Assembly (NCBI GenBank): GCA_002917075.1
Contig: NTMA01000058.1
Coordinates: forward strand, 62,001 to 126,000
DNA: 64,000 nucleotides
Direction: 5' to 3'
From: Hawksworthiomyces lignivorus
Taxonomy: Eukaryota > Ascomycota > Sordariomycetes > Ophiostomatales > Ophiostomataceae
This document shows positions 32,801 to 43,930 of this stretch, one piece after another; positions within the stretch are counted from its first letter, which is position 1; each line of letters starts with the position of its first letter. The translations under genes and the position numbers were made by a program. A model generated the notes under the pieces. The model was not told the DNA's origin. It searched no databases and saw only the letters and a program-made list of their open reading frames with translations.

Positions 32801-33168
32801 AAATTGCGCAGCCTTTTCGGCCTGTTCCGACTCTAAAAGGCAGCCCGCCGACACCAAACGCCAGCGGCAGTCCTCTGCCAGAAAGACCACTGCCATAGAA
32901 GACGCGCCACACAGCTGCATGGCTCACGAAAACCCATCTTCTTCCCCGAAAGCCCGGTCCATGTCCATTGTCATGTCCATTTCCATGTCGTGGCATATTC
33001 TATCTTCCCTTTTTATTTTTTATTTTTATTTTTTTTGCTTATGCACCTCCTCCGTGTCCTAGCGCCGGCCACATAATCATTGTCGTTTGGGTATATACAT
33101 ATTTATTCTGCTTCTCTCCCTCCCGTCTGTTTCCGGCCTTGCATCTGCGTCGTGCATCGTGAAAACCT
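29867..33168. other. 3.3-kb region without a recognisable gene
   Basis: Purine-rich DNA from about 29880 to 30060 would be the pyrimidine-rich 5' leader and promoter of GID4 on the minus strand. GA-rich tracts recur to about 31250. Several open frames of 60-200 codons exist but are low-complexity and match nothing I know. No tRNA or transposon termini seen. A long non-coding RNA or long 5' leader is possible but not shown. Confidence 0.5.
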
Positions 33169-34010
33169 TTAGATCGGCTTGATCTTGAAATGCAGCGAGA
33201 TTAGACTGAATACAAGCGCCTTAAGGTCTTGGACTAGGTAGTAGAATACGCGGAGGCCTTCGGGGTCCGCCGACTCCGTCACATCAACCAGGGATCCTAT
33301 CTTGGCCGTCTGCAAGTAATAGCGTATCAGTATCAAGGGAATCCAAATAACAAGTAGGGGCTGCCCAAGGACAGAGCTTCTGTTGTCTCGTACCTCGAAG
33401 GAGATGTGCTCGTTGCCGACCCGTAGCTCAAGCTCTTGGCGGCCGTCCTTGTTCTTCTGGGGCCACTTCGCATCGTCTTCCCTATTTGCCTTGTTAGGCA
33501 TTGCATCTCATTAATCGTTCAGGAAGAAGAAAAGCTATGGGGGCTGACGAACTTCATAATCTCGCTCAGCTTGACAATCCGCTTGATCTCCTCGATCACG
33601 AGCGAGCTCACGTACACTGCCCAGAAATGTTAGTTTCTTGCTGCGACCAAACTGGAGAGAAAGGAGACAAGCTGCGCCGCGTACTCTCTTTTCGGATGAG
33701 GCTGTCGTTGCGGTAGTTGGAGTTGTTTGCATAGCGTGCAATCGCGCTGCGGCCGTCGCCAACGACACGGAAATCGAACTCTGCATATTGGCAGTTAGTA
33801 GATGTAGCTATTGCAAATCAAGCAAGCAGGAGAAAGAGGCACACGAACCCAAAAACTCATGGCCAAAACGACCTGAATGGCCGGAGCTGCAAGCAAAGCG
33901 TCCGTGTCAGTAGCAGTCAAATAAGAGCAGAAACCGTTTTTCCCATTTCCAGTATCGTGCCGAAGAACATACTAATACCGCAGGTAGAACTGCTCGTTTG
34001 AGGACGTCAT
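33169..34010 (-). CDS. MAGO: Exon-junction complex core protein Mago nashi
   Basis: Six exons: 34010-33973, 33885-33848, 33780-33685, 33616-33553, 33481-33394 and 33309-33169; 154 aa. Five introns (67-87 nt) interrupt a 465-nt frame. Sequence is near-invariant for the family: [74 protein letters not shown] and the end [12 protein letters not shown]. Mago pairs with Y14 and clamps eIF4A3 on spliced mRNA upstream of exon junctions. All splice sites were fixed by this conservation. It is divergently oriented from beta-COP across 745 bp. Confidence 0.98.
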
Positions 34011-34755
34011 ACTGCCGTTGCTGTGTGTGGGTTGCAAGTGCGCATCACGAGGCTGGAAGCTATGCGCGCGAACTTCTCTGCTCTATTTGGTCCTGCCCTG
34101 GATTTTCTCTTGCTTGGCCTGGCAGGCAATGCCCCGTACTCCACTAAAATTGAGGGGTGCTATCTAGCGGTCAAACCCACATTTCACGTGATGACCCCCC
34201 GTTGGAATGCCGGCCAGTTTCTGCCACCTGGCGGACAGCTCACCGCCCTGTTGCTAGCCCACAGGCACAAGCCAGGAGAGGAAGGAAGGGGGGCAGAGGG
34301 ACAGCAAGCCACAATTGGCAGGGGGCTCTCCAATTTGGCACGCTGTTCTTATTGAATTGGTACGACAGGGAGACCAGCGAAAGAGAACGTTGGGATCTCG
34401 AAAACGCACACAATCCTAACCACAACCACAACAATCCCCAAAAGTCACAAAGACTTGCTACTCTCTCCAACACCCCCGTCCTTGGTAGCGTCAGGCCAGG
34501 TTGTGGCTCCTCCTTGACGCCAAAAAAGACACCTCCCCCCGTGTTGGAGTGCTTGTGCGGTCAAGCAGGCAGCACTAAAGGTCAACCATTGGGTTTGGCT
34601 GTCCTCCATATACTGCCTTTTTTTACCTGTTTTCTTGCCGTCGTCGTCGTCTTCATAGTCGTCGATTCCTCTCAACCCATCTCTGATACCACAGCCAACT
34701 CTGTACGGAGAGCATCGGGAGTCCCGAACAGCTCCCCCCACCTCCTCTACCCAGC
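34011..34755. other. Divergent promoter region, MAGO / beta-COP
   Basis: 745 bp between start codons. It contains CACAACCACAAC-type repeats near 34418-34435 and pyrimidine-rich sequence before 34756. No gene seen. Confidence 0.5.
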
Positions 34756-37700
34756 ATGTCTACCTTTCTCGACAGCGCATACAGCCTGGTGCACCAGGAC
34801 AATGCCGCCGATGTTCCGACCCTCAACGACCTCAAGAACCAGCTTGAGAAGGGCACCGACGAGTCTAAGCAGGATACCATGAAGCGCATCCTGACAGTCA
34901 TGCTCAATGGCGACCCGCTGCCCGGCATTCTGATGCACATCATCCGCTTCGTCATGCCCTCCAAGTCCAAGCCGCTCAAGAAGCTTCTCTACTTCTACTA
35001 CGAGATCTGCCCCAAGCTAGATGCCAGCGGCAAGCTAAAGCAGGAGATGATTCTTGTCTGGTGAGTTTGTGCCTTTTTCTCTGGGGAGAAGCTACCGGCG
35101 TCTTTGTGTTTTGTAGTGCAGCTTCTTTCATTCTAACTGTGCACCTTTCTTTTCCACAGCAACGGCATCCGTAATGATCTGCAGCACCCCAACGAATATA
35201 TTCGCGGCAACACGCTCCGCTTCCTCTGCAAGCTCCGCGAGCCCGAGCTGATCGAGCCGCTCCTCTCTTCAGCACGGTCGTGCCTCGAGCACCGCCACGC
35301 CTACGTCCGCAAGAACGCCGCCTTCGCCATTGCCTCCATCTTCCAGCACTCGCCCACCCTGATCCCTGATGCCGCCGAGCTGCTGTCCACCTTCATCGAG
35401 TCTGAGAGCGACCCGACTTGCAAGCGCAACGGCTTCGCCTCGCTGGCCAGCATCAGCCATGACGGTGCCCTGGCCTACCTCACTAGTGTCTTCGACGGCA
35501 TCCCCAACGCCGAGGAGCTCTTGCAGCTCACCGAGATCGAGTTCATCCGCAAGGATGCTGTGCAGAACTCGCAGAACAAGGCCCGCTACCTGCGGCTGAT
35601 CTTCGACCTGCTCGAGGCCAACACGTCCACAGTTGTCTACGAGGCGGCTTCGTCGCTGACAGCTCTGACGAGCAATCCCGTTGCCGTGAAGGCCGCTGCC
35701 GGCAAGTTCATTGAGCTGAGCATCAAGGAGGCGGACAACAACGTCAAGCTGATCGTGCTCGACCGCGTCGACCAGCTGCGGCGGAAGAACCCCGGCGTCC
35801 TGGACGACCTGGTGATGGAGGTCCTCCGCGTACTGCCTAGCCCAGATATTGACGTGCGCCGGAAAGCCCTCGACATCGGCCTCGAGATGGTGTCGAGCAA
35901 GAACGTCGAGGAGGTCGTCCTGCTGCTCAAGAAGGAGCTGGCCAAGACCGTCGACCAGGAGTACGAGAAGAACGCCGAGTACCGCCAGCTGCTGATCCAC
36001 TCCATCCACCAGTGCGCCATCAAGTTCTCCGAGGTGGCGGCCAGCGTCGTCGACCTGCTGATGGACTTTGTCGTCGACCTCAACAACGCGTCGGCCGTGG
36101 ACGTCATCAACTTTGTCAAGGAGGTGGTTGAGAAGTTTCCCAAGCTGCGGCAGACCATCGTGCAGAAGCTGGTCGAGACGCTCAGCGAGGTGCGCGCCGG
36201 CAAGGTGTACCGCGGCATCCTGTGGATCGTGGGCGAGTACTCGCTGAACGAGGACGACATCCGCGAGGCGTGGAAGCGGATCCGCGCCAGCCTCGGCGAG
36301 ATCCCCATCCTGGCTTCAGAGCAGCGGCTGCTAGACCACGCCGACGACGAGGAGAGCAAGAGCGCCGAAGAGAAGCTCAACGGCAATCACAAGCCGGCGG
36401 CACCGACGGGCTCGCGGCGCGTCCTGGCCGATGGCACGTACGCCACCGAGACCGCGCTGACCAGCCAGACCTCGGCAGCCCAGGCGCGGCTGGAGGCGGT
36501 CAAGGCGGCGCAGAAGCCGCCGCTGCGGCAGCTGATCCTGGACGGCGACTACTACCTGGCCACGGTGCTGTCGGCGACGCTGACAAAGCTGGTGATGCGG
36601 CACTCGGAGATCTCGTCGGACGCGGCCCGCACCAACGCGCTGCGCGCTGAGGCTATGCTGATCATGATCTCCATTGTGCGCGTGGGCCAATCGCAGTTCG
36701 CCAAGGCGCCGATCGACGAGGACTCGATCGACCGCATCATGACGTCCGTGCGCAGCCTGGCCGAGTTCAGCGAGCACAAGGAGCTGGAGACGGTCTTCCT
36801 GGACGACACGCGCACGGCCTTCCGCAACATGGTGGCCACGGAGGAGAAGAAGCGTGCCGCCCGCGAGGCCGACGAGAAGGCCAAGACGGCCATCCAGGTG
36901 GACGACGTCGTGGCCATCCGGCAGCTGAGCAAGAAGAACGCGCTCGACGGCGCCGACCTAGTCGAGGCGGACCTAGACCGGGCGACGGGCGGCGACGCCG
37001 GCGGCGCCGAGGACCTGTCGAGCAAGCTGTCGCGCGTGGTGCAGCTGACGGGCTTCTCGGACCCCGTGTACGCCGAGGCGTACGTCAAGGTGCACCAGTT
37101 TGACATTGTGCTGGACGTGCTGCTGGTCAACCAGACGACGGACACGCTGCAGAACCTGTCGGTCGAGTTCGCGACACTGGGCGACCTCAAGGTGGTGGAG
37201 CGGCCGACGACGCAGAACCTGGGCCCGCACGACTTCCACAACGTGCAGTGCACGATCAAGGTGTCCAGCACGGACACGGGCGTCATCTTTGGCAACGTCG
37301 TATATGACGGCGCGCACTCGACGGACACCAACGTCGTCATCCTCAACGACCTGCACGTCGACATTATGGACTACATCCAGCCGGCCACGTGCACCGAGAC
37401 CCAGTTCCGCACCATGTGGACCGAGTTCGAGTGGGAGAACAAGGTCAACATCAACAGCAAGGCGCCCACGCTGCGCGCCTTCCTCGAGGGCCTCATGAAG
37501 GCCACCAACATGAACTGCCTGACCCCCGAGGCCGCCATGAAGGGCGACTGCCAGTTCCTGAGCGCCAACCTGTACGCGCGGAGCGTCTTTGGTGAGTTTC
37601 TTCTCCGTCTTTTTTCTCCCCGACTTCGTACATTTTTGTTGTTCTTCTTCTTTTATACTGACCAACTCGCAGGCGAGGATGCCCTAGCCAACTTGAGCAT

Positions 37701-37821
37701 CGAGAAAGAGGGCGAGGACGGCCCCATCACGGGCTTCGTGCGGATACGCAGCCGGTCGCAGGGCCTGGCGCTGAGCCTAGGCTCGCTCAAGGGCTTGAGC
37801 AAAATCGGCATAGCGGCGTAG
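34756..37821 (+). CDS. SEC26: Coatomer (COPI) subunit beta
   Basis: Three exons: 34756-35060, 35160-37591 and 37673-37821; 961 aa. Introns are 99 and 81 nt. Beta-COP is part of the COPI coat subcomplex that resembles AP adaptors and drives Golgi-to-ER retrograde traffic. The N-terminal two thirds are alpha-solenoid (adaptin-like) repeats, for example LYFYYEICPKLDASGKLKQE, CNGIRNDLQHPNEYIRGNTL and RHAYVRKNAAFAIASI. A charged linker (about 515-560) leads to the C-terminal appendage with LTGFSDPVYAEAYVKVHQFD and QPATCTETQFRTMWTEFEWE. Length matches the family (about 950-975). The second intron is 81 nt and stopless, so unspliced RNA stays in frame. Confidence 0.98.
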
Positions 37822-38680
37822 GCCATCTCTGCGGTCGTTTCTTACGCATATGTCGGGAGAGGGAGCTTGGGGGCATCTTAATGTTATCTACTTGATGTTC
37901 TTTTCGGTGCACAAAGTATGCTTGTTTTGTTGTTTCTGCCATGCTCGAATTCCCTTTTTTCTTTGGAGGTTGATAACGATTAAAAAAAAGACGCCAGGGG
38001 CGAGGGACTTTGCAATAAAATCCAGCTCACAAGAAGGAAGGGGATAAATTTTCGTAAACAAGAGACATAAAATCGAAAGACATTTTTTCTTACGTGAGTT
38101 GCCAAATTGTATATGGATTGTTCATGATGTAGGTATGAAGTATCAAGACATATATATGTATATGTAAGTGCAAATCTCGCATTAAAACGCAGAGAGTATT
38201 GGATTTTATGTAGCATCGAATCTTTCGTCTGTTCGGGGACAGAGTCGAAGCAAGAGAAGGACATCAGTGTGCGGTAGAGCAGCTGGACTGGAGCCAGAAC
38301 AATAATGCGTAACAGAAATCAAGAACCAGAGAGCAGAAAGCACTCCAAAACAAAAAGCCCAACTATTACCACCAAACCGTGCAAAGTGCTCCAGCATCCG
38401 GCAGGATGCACTTGATGCAAAAAGGTTTTCCTCGCTAGGAAAAGAAAAAGAAAAAAATGTGCAAGTTTTCGTTTCGTCGTGACAGAATAAAGAGTCTGAC
38501 CAGATGAGAGAAATTGTGAACGCAAAAACAAGAAACAGGGGTATTGTCGATAAATAGCAGCAAAGAAACAGAAACAGAATTTAATAAAAAAAAATGAATC
38601 CACGCAGGCAGTGCACAGCGAGGATCAGTAGAGAGATAGAGAGGTAAGAGAAAGGGGAAGAAAGGCTCTCTCTCGTCACT
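37822..38680. other. Convergent 3' spacer, beta-COP / UBTD-like
   Basis: About 860 bp of AT-rich DNA between two stops. It includes TATATATG-type repeats near 38149-38165. No gene seen. Confidence 0.5.
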
Positions 38681-39164
38681 CTAGCGCGCGGCGGCAGCAG
38701 CACCAGCAGGAGCCTCAAACACCAGCGCGTTGACCACGTGGCCCTCTTTCCAGCCCTGGGCGGCCAGCGGCGCGGCCTCTTTGAGAATCTTACCCAGGTA
38801 CGCAATGCGGACGCGGGAGCTGTGGGGGAGCTGTGGACGGCATGTTAGTTAAAATCAATAAGGACAAACACGGGAGAAAAGTAGAAGGCCGGCTCTCACC
38901 TTTGCCTTTTCGGCGATGCGGCGGGCCAGGTGGTGGACGGTCTCGTCGCGGCCGACGCGGACGACGACGTCGCGCGAGGAGACGCTGAGGCGGGCGCGGA
39001 TGGCGATGGGACGACCACCGCCCCCGCCGCCCCCGCCGCCTCCGCCGCCTCCTCCGCCGCCGCTGGTCGTCGTCTCTATGACAACACTCTTGCCCTTCTC
39101 CTCGCGGCGGCTGCGGCGCGCAGCGCTGCGGCGGGTCTGGCGGGCCTCGTCGGTGCACGTATCT

Positions 39165-39196
<32 letters not shown>

Positions 39197-40311
39197 ATCG
39201 TCGTCACCATCATCGACACCCGCTCCGTTGGCTTCGCCATAGGTCGAATGCCGTCGCCGGCCGGCCGCTGCGCCGTTCGAGTCGCCGCCGTCATCACTGT
39301 CGTCGTCGTCCCCATCGTCGTCGTCGTCGTCGTCGTCGTCGTGGAGGCCGAGGAGGCCGCGCTTGGCCTCGTCGTCCAGGTCGTGCTCCGGGTCGTCGTC
39401 GAGGTTGGTGGGGTCGGAGACGATCCAGGCGGGCAGCGCATAATAGTTGCCAAAGGCGTCGTAGGCGCCCTGGGCCATGTCGCCCGTGGGCAGGGTGATG
39501 TCGGCAGCGTCGAGGATGCTCTGGGCGGTGGCGCGGGCCTCGGCCAGGTCGGCGTCGGCGGCGGCGTCGGGCTTTCTCTTTGCCGTCGTCGTTGCGGCTG
39601 CAGCACCGCCGCCGCCGCTGCTGGCGTCCTGCGTCGGCTCCGCCGCCGCCCGCTGCGCTGCCGCCGCCACCAGGTCGGCCTCCCACAGAATGGCCAGCGC
39701 GGCGTGCAGCGCCTGCCAGATCTCCGGGCGGCCCGTCACCCGCGTGTCGAAAAAGTCGACGCGCTCGCGGTCGATGGACTGGCGCGTCCACACGCGGTTG
39801 CGCGACGTCCAGCGCCGCCGCCGCAGCGGCTTGTTGATGTGCTGGGCCAGCGCGGACGCGGACGCCCCTCCCGCCGCCGCGGTCGTCGCTGCGCTACCAG
39901 CGCTCCCCATAGGCGGCGGCAGGCGCATGACGCCCGCCGGCACGGGCGCCGTGTTGGTCCGGGCGCTGCCGCCGCGCAGGCTGGAGATGGTGGCGGGCGA
40001 CGACGAGGCGGTGCCGGCGGTGCCGTCACTACTGTCGCCAAGGCCTGCGCCGCCCACAGCGGCAGCGGCAGAGGCGGAGCCAGAGGCGCCTGCCAACGAC
40101 GAAGAGGCCGCGCTGGGGTGGGGGATATTGATTGCGCGAGCCGAGGCCGAGGGCGCGCCACCTGGGTAGGGCGAATTAGGCCCTTCGGAGCGGGAAAAGC
40201 AGCAGCCCTATAGGAGGCGAGTGAGCAGCGCATTCGTCAATGGTAGAGTGCGGGAAAGAGAGAGGAGGGAGGGAAACTTGGGCGAGCAGAAAGCGGCCAG
40301 CCACCTACCAT
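38681..40311 (-). CDS. UBTD1/2-like ubiquitin-fold protein with lipidated N-terminus
   Basis: Three exons: 40311-40309 (the ATG alone), 40207-38900 and 38830-38681; 486 aa. Splicing joins the lone ATG to GGCTGCTGC, giving MGCCFSRS, a predicted N-myristoylation plus palmitoylation site. Without the intron no in-frame ATG gives this sequence. The UBTD-type N-domain follows: RRWTSRNRVWTRQSIDRERVDFFD, TGRPEIWQALHAAL, SILDAADITLPTGDM and YDAFGNYYALPAWIVSDP, which parallel human UBTD1 (ITLPHG...YDELGNRYQLP). A C-terminal ubiquitin-like domain (IRARLSVSSRDVVVRVGRDE...RIAYLGKIL) completes it. Between them lie two Asp runs and a 16-Gly run that lengthen the protein well beyond animal UBTD (about 230 aa). 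Family members bind E2/E3 enzymes, so a ubiquitin-pathway role at membranes is inferred. Confidence 0.85.
39015..39350. repeat. Trinucleotide-repeat tracts coding poly-Gly and poly-Asp
   Basis: CCG/CCT repeats (about 39017-39063) read as poly-Gly, and GTC/ATC repeats (about 39164-39210 and 39300-39340) read as poly-Asp in the UBTD-like gene on the minus strand. Such tracts are prone to slippage and length polymorphism. Confidence 0.8.
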
Positions 40312-42539
40312 GTTGACTCTTTGCTGGACAAAAATTGCCGTTCTCTGCTAAGAAGACATTGTTCTTCAAAGTTGGATCTGAGCGAGAGAATATAAAAAAG
40401 AAATATAAAAGTATGCGGCGAATGCGGTGGAGCAAGTAAAGTGAACTTTTTGCGGGCGTAGCGTGGTGATGTTTCGTCGGTTCCGAGAACGGATGGCGAT
40501 CGACAGGAAAGGCTAGAAAGATGAGGGGATCTGACAACTTTTGGTCCTTCGGCGGAAATGATGTGATAATCGACGCTGGAGAAACAATGGCGAACCAGCT
40601 GCGCTTCTTCTTGAAGAGGTCCCAAGGAGTCTTCTGGCTAGTCGGGCGCGGAAGAGGTGAGGCTGTCGAGCTGAGAGAAGAAAAAGAAAGAGAGAGAAAG
40701 AGAAAAGAGGTACACAGAGAATGAGAGTGAGAGTGAGAAAGCGAGAGCGGAAATGAGGAGACAAGACGAGACAAGAAGCAATAGAGAAAGAGGAGGCGAG
40801 AGGAGGCGAAGGGACACGAGAATGGCTGCAGATTGGTAGATGGGCAAGTCTGCAGATTGGCAGATTGGCAGATTGACAAATGGATGAGGCGACGGGCCAC
40901 AGAAGAGAGGCAAATAGCTTCAATTCCTGCAGTCAGTGCCTGTATTAGACCAGGTCCCAGGATGGTTCGTCAAAGAAGACGAAGGCATGTCTCCGCTAGA
41001 CTTTTTAGTATTGCTGCAGCGAGTGGCTTTCTAGACTACGACGTGCTTTTGTACAGATCGAGTTAGACGTAGCTTAGCAGGAAGAGGACGAGGTTTTGTT
41101 TGGAGAGAAAAGAAAAGAGGACAAGCAGCTGATAGTGAATAAGGACTTAACGGAGTAAGGACTTCAGGTTTAAAAAAGTGGAGTGAAGTGGAGTGAAGGT
41201 GGAGGATGACGAGGATGGACGAGGATGGACGGGGGATGGGTTGGCGCACGGATGGGTGGTGTGGTGAGAGATGATTGCTTTGATTTGATGGGACTTTGAT
41301 GGGTTCTTCTTTATTTTTTCGCTTTTGGTTCTCATAGATGGTAAAAGTGGTTCCTTTCGAGAAAGAAAGAGAGAGGCTAATGAAGTTAGGTGATGCTGGG
41401 TGATGCTGGGTGATGCTAGACGATGCTTGTACCTACGATATTAGACGAGGGCGGGAAGAGAAAGAGAGGGAGGGGGGAGGGGGGAAGGAACAAGGGGGAC
41501 AGGGGGGAGATTTAGGGTGTCGGTTGGCTGTAAATCTGTACTCTAGATTCATAATACAGCACATATTATAGCGAGGTATAGAGAGGCATAGCAGAGTACA
41601 GCAGAATATAGCAGAATAGCAGGCTATAGCTAGGTACAGCAGAGAAAGAGTAAGAGTACGGCGTATTATAGGGAAGCATGCGTAGTGGAGCGTGGAGCGG
41701 TATGGAGGATACGTAGGACTTTCTGCAGAGTACGGAGTATACAAAGTACATTGGCTTACCAGCGCTGTCCAGAGACTCGGGGTGCTGCAGCGCTGGCTGG
41801 CTGGGCCTGGCCCCCGGGGCACAAAAACGTCACCACCTGGTCCGAGCTTCTAATTATTGGGGCGCCTCAAACCCGCTAACCGCTAGTGCTTAGTGTCCTC
41901 TGAAGATGCCATCCTGCAGCCGCGCTCAAAGGTGCGTCGTCCTGCCGTATTTCCATCTGCTGGGAAATGGGAGATTTGTCCCCATTAGCATGTGTAGGCT
42001 CGTATCTGGAGTGCATGTGTGGGAGTATTGCTCGTATTGTTCTACGCTGCATGCACATAGTACACGTAGTACACGCAGCACACGTACGCTCCAGATCTTT
42101 TGCTGTGTAATGCTGTTTTTACTTTTGTGTGCGCGTGGGCATATATTTTATCTGGCAATTTCCTTCCTATGATTCCAAATGCCGCCTAATTGCTGACATC
42201 TTGCTCATGATCAATAAAAAGATGCGTAATGCAGTCGGGCCCGAAAAGGGGTGAATTGCTTTAGGTCATTTACGAAGATAAAACTACTTATTTGAATTTG
42301 TTGCTCGGTGCTTCCTATCTCGTCCCTTCGTGTCACTCATTAGACGTCCATATCGTACAGCTGCTGCTATCACAGCTCAGCAGGCCTAGCCTGATCTGGG
42401 ACAGGAGAGGTGATCTACAAAGATTTTGCTCGTGCTCATCCCTCGGCACGGACGCTATGTTACGGCTGCGCGTAGAAGCCCATATACCACTGGCGAATAA
42501 AAAGAAGATCCTGTCGAGGCGCGGCCCGCCCGGGCGCGC
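40312..42539. other. Gene-poor region with simple tandem repeats
   Basis: About 2.2 kb upstream of the UBTD-like gene. Purine-rich GAGA stretches lie at 40680-40800. Short tandem repeats include GCAGATTGG units near 40845-40880, GAGGATGGAC units near 41207-41230, GGTGATGCT units at 41390-41425 and AGCAGAATAT-like units at 41580-41645. No coherent gene seen. Confidence 0.5.
41388..41426. repeat. GGTGATGCTG tandem repeat
   Basis: Three near-perfect copies of a 10-bp GGTGATGCTG unit and a fourth degenerate one. Simple repeat, non-coding. Confidence 0.8.
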
Positions 42540-43327
42540 TCACCACAGGTAGCCGCGGCAGTTGGGGCTGCGGCACAGGCAGGGCGTCATACCGGCCACG
42601 CCGCGGCGGGCGTCGGCGGCCAGCGGGCCGTCACTGTTGCCGCCGGTGTAGTCAAAGGTGAGCTCTTCGCCGGCGGTGATGGGCCGCACGGCGAAGAAGG
42701 CGAGGTTGTGGATGTGCTTGTCGGCGTGGTCGCCGACGCGCGCAAAGATCTGGCAGTTGGGCGCGCACGAGTGGTTGACGAACCGCGTCGGACCCGCCCG
42801 GAACTCCCCGTCCACCTCGAGCGGCGGGCCCGCCAGCCGCGGGTCCAGCGACGCCGCGTCCGAGAACTTGTCCAGCGCGAACAGGTACACGTCCTTGTGG
42901 CGGCGCGCCTGCTGCGCCTGCGTCGTCGTCGTCGTCGTCGTCGTCTGTCCGCTTCCTGCGCCCTCGTCTACGCCCCCCTCCGCGTCCGCCGCCCGCCGCC
43001 GCGCCGCCGCCGCCCGCGCCGTCAGCACTTCCCCCAGGTACCGGTCCACAAACTGGCCCGGCGCCAGGTCCACCAGCGTCCGCACCCCCCACCCGCGGTC
43101 CGCCGTGCGGAAGATCTGCAGCGGGATCCGCCGCCCCCGCGCCACCACGCGGTTGGCGCAGCCCCCGCCCGCAGCCGTTTCATTCATCTCGTCCGCCGCG
43201 CACGCGCACCCCTCGTGACACTCGTAGATCGGGTCCTTGCTCGTCCGGTACCGCCGCCGCAGGAGGCCCGCCCGCTCGCCCCGGCTGTGGTACGCAAACT
43301 TGGCACGGCGTCGCCGTGCCTGCCGCC

Positions 43328-43361
<34 letters not shown>

Positions 43362-43930
43362 ATGCTGTTGATGCTGTCCTCGGCCCCCCTGCGGCGGCCG
43401 CCCCCGTCGCGCACCGCCTCCGCGCTGCTGCTGTTGCCGGGCCTCGCGCCCGCTGCTGCCGTCGTCGACGTTGCTGTCGCTGTCGCTGTCGCTGTCTGTG
43501 TCGGCGGCACCCTTCTTTCGGCTGCCGCCCGCTTCCTCTTCGTCCCACTCCATGTCCGACAGGCACTCGCAGCCGTCGTACATGCAGGCTCTGCTGTCTG
43601 TGCACGAGCAGCCGCTGCGGAAGCTAGCCTCAGCGGCCTCTACCCCGTCCGTCAGGATCGACTGCGTGATGAACTTGAACCCGGCCGGGAACTTGGCGCC
43701 ATCTCCTGTCTCGTTGACAATGGTCACCGGGTACTCGCCGTGCGTGGGGAACGCCCGGATCTGGCACCACTGGCACGCGTCGATGACGTGAGCCGGCGGA
43801 GGGCCCTGGGACGGCGTCAGCACAGCAGACTCTTGGCAACAAAAGATGCGGGGCCGTATGCGACTCGAGCACATACTGCTTTCCAGTTGTGGTTGAAAAA
43901 GTGCTCGCGGTACGACTCGCGGTCACCCAT
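42540..43930 (-). CDS. DIM5: Histone H3 lysine-9 methyltransferase (SUV39/DIM-5 type)
   Basis: Two exons: 43930-43877 and 43805-42540; 439 aa. The 71-nt intron has a CTGAC branch site and joins MGDRESYREHFFNHNWKA to GPPPAHVIDACQWCQIR. DIM-5/Clr4 trimethylates H3K9, which in Neurospora directs DNA methylation and heterochromatin. The parts of the enzyme are visible in order: pre-SET Cys cluster (CQWC, GCSC, CMYDGCEC, YECHEGCAC...GCANRVV), SET domain (LQIFRTADRGWGVRT, FVDRYLGEVL, KDVYLFALDKFSD, catalytic-site TRFVNHSCAPNC, ELTFDYTG) and post-SET zinc site CLCRSPNCRGYLW. It is longer than Neurospora DIM-5 (about 330 aa) because of two insertions: a Ser-Asp/Arg/Gln-rich block with an 11-Gln run inside pre-SET, and an Ala/Thr-rich insert with an 8-Thr run within SET. 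Confidence 0.96.
43331..43360. repeat. (CTG)n repeat coding poly-Gln in DIM-5
   Basis: Tandem CTG on the + strand (CAG on the coding strand) encodes an 11-residue glutamine run in the pre-SET insertion of the methyltransferase. Confidence 0.85.

Noticed and set aside
39160..39345. Poly-Asp tracts as possible sequencing artefact
   Set aside because: The frame stays open on both sides and joins two conserved domains correctly, so the tracts appear genuinely coding.
38930..40213. A 427-codon open frame antisense to the UBTD-like gene
   Set aside because: Composed of Val/Ala/Arg runs produced by trinucleotide repeats read in the wrong strand.
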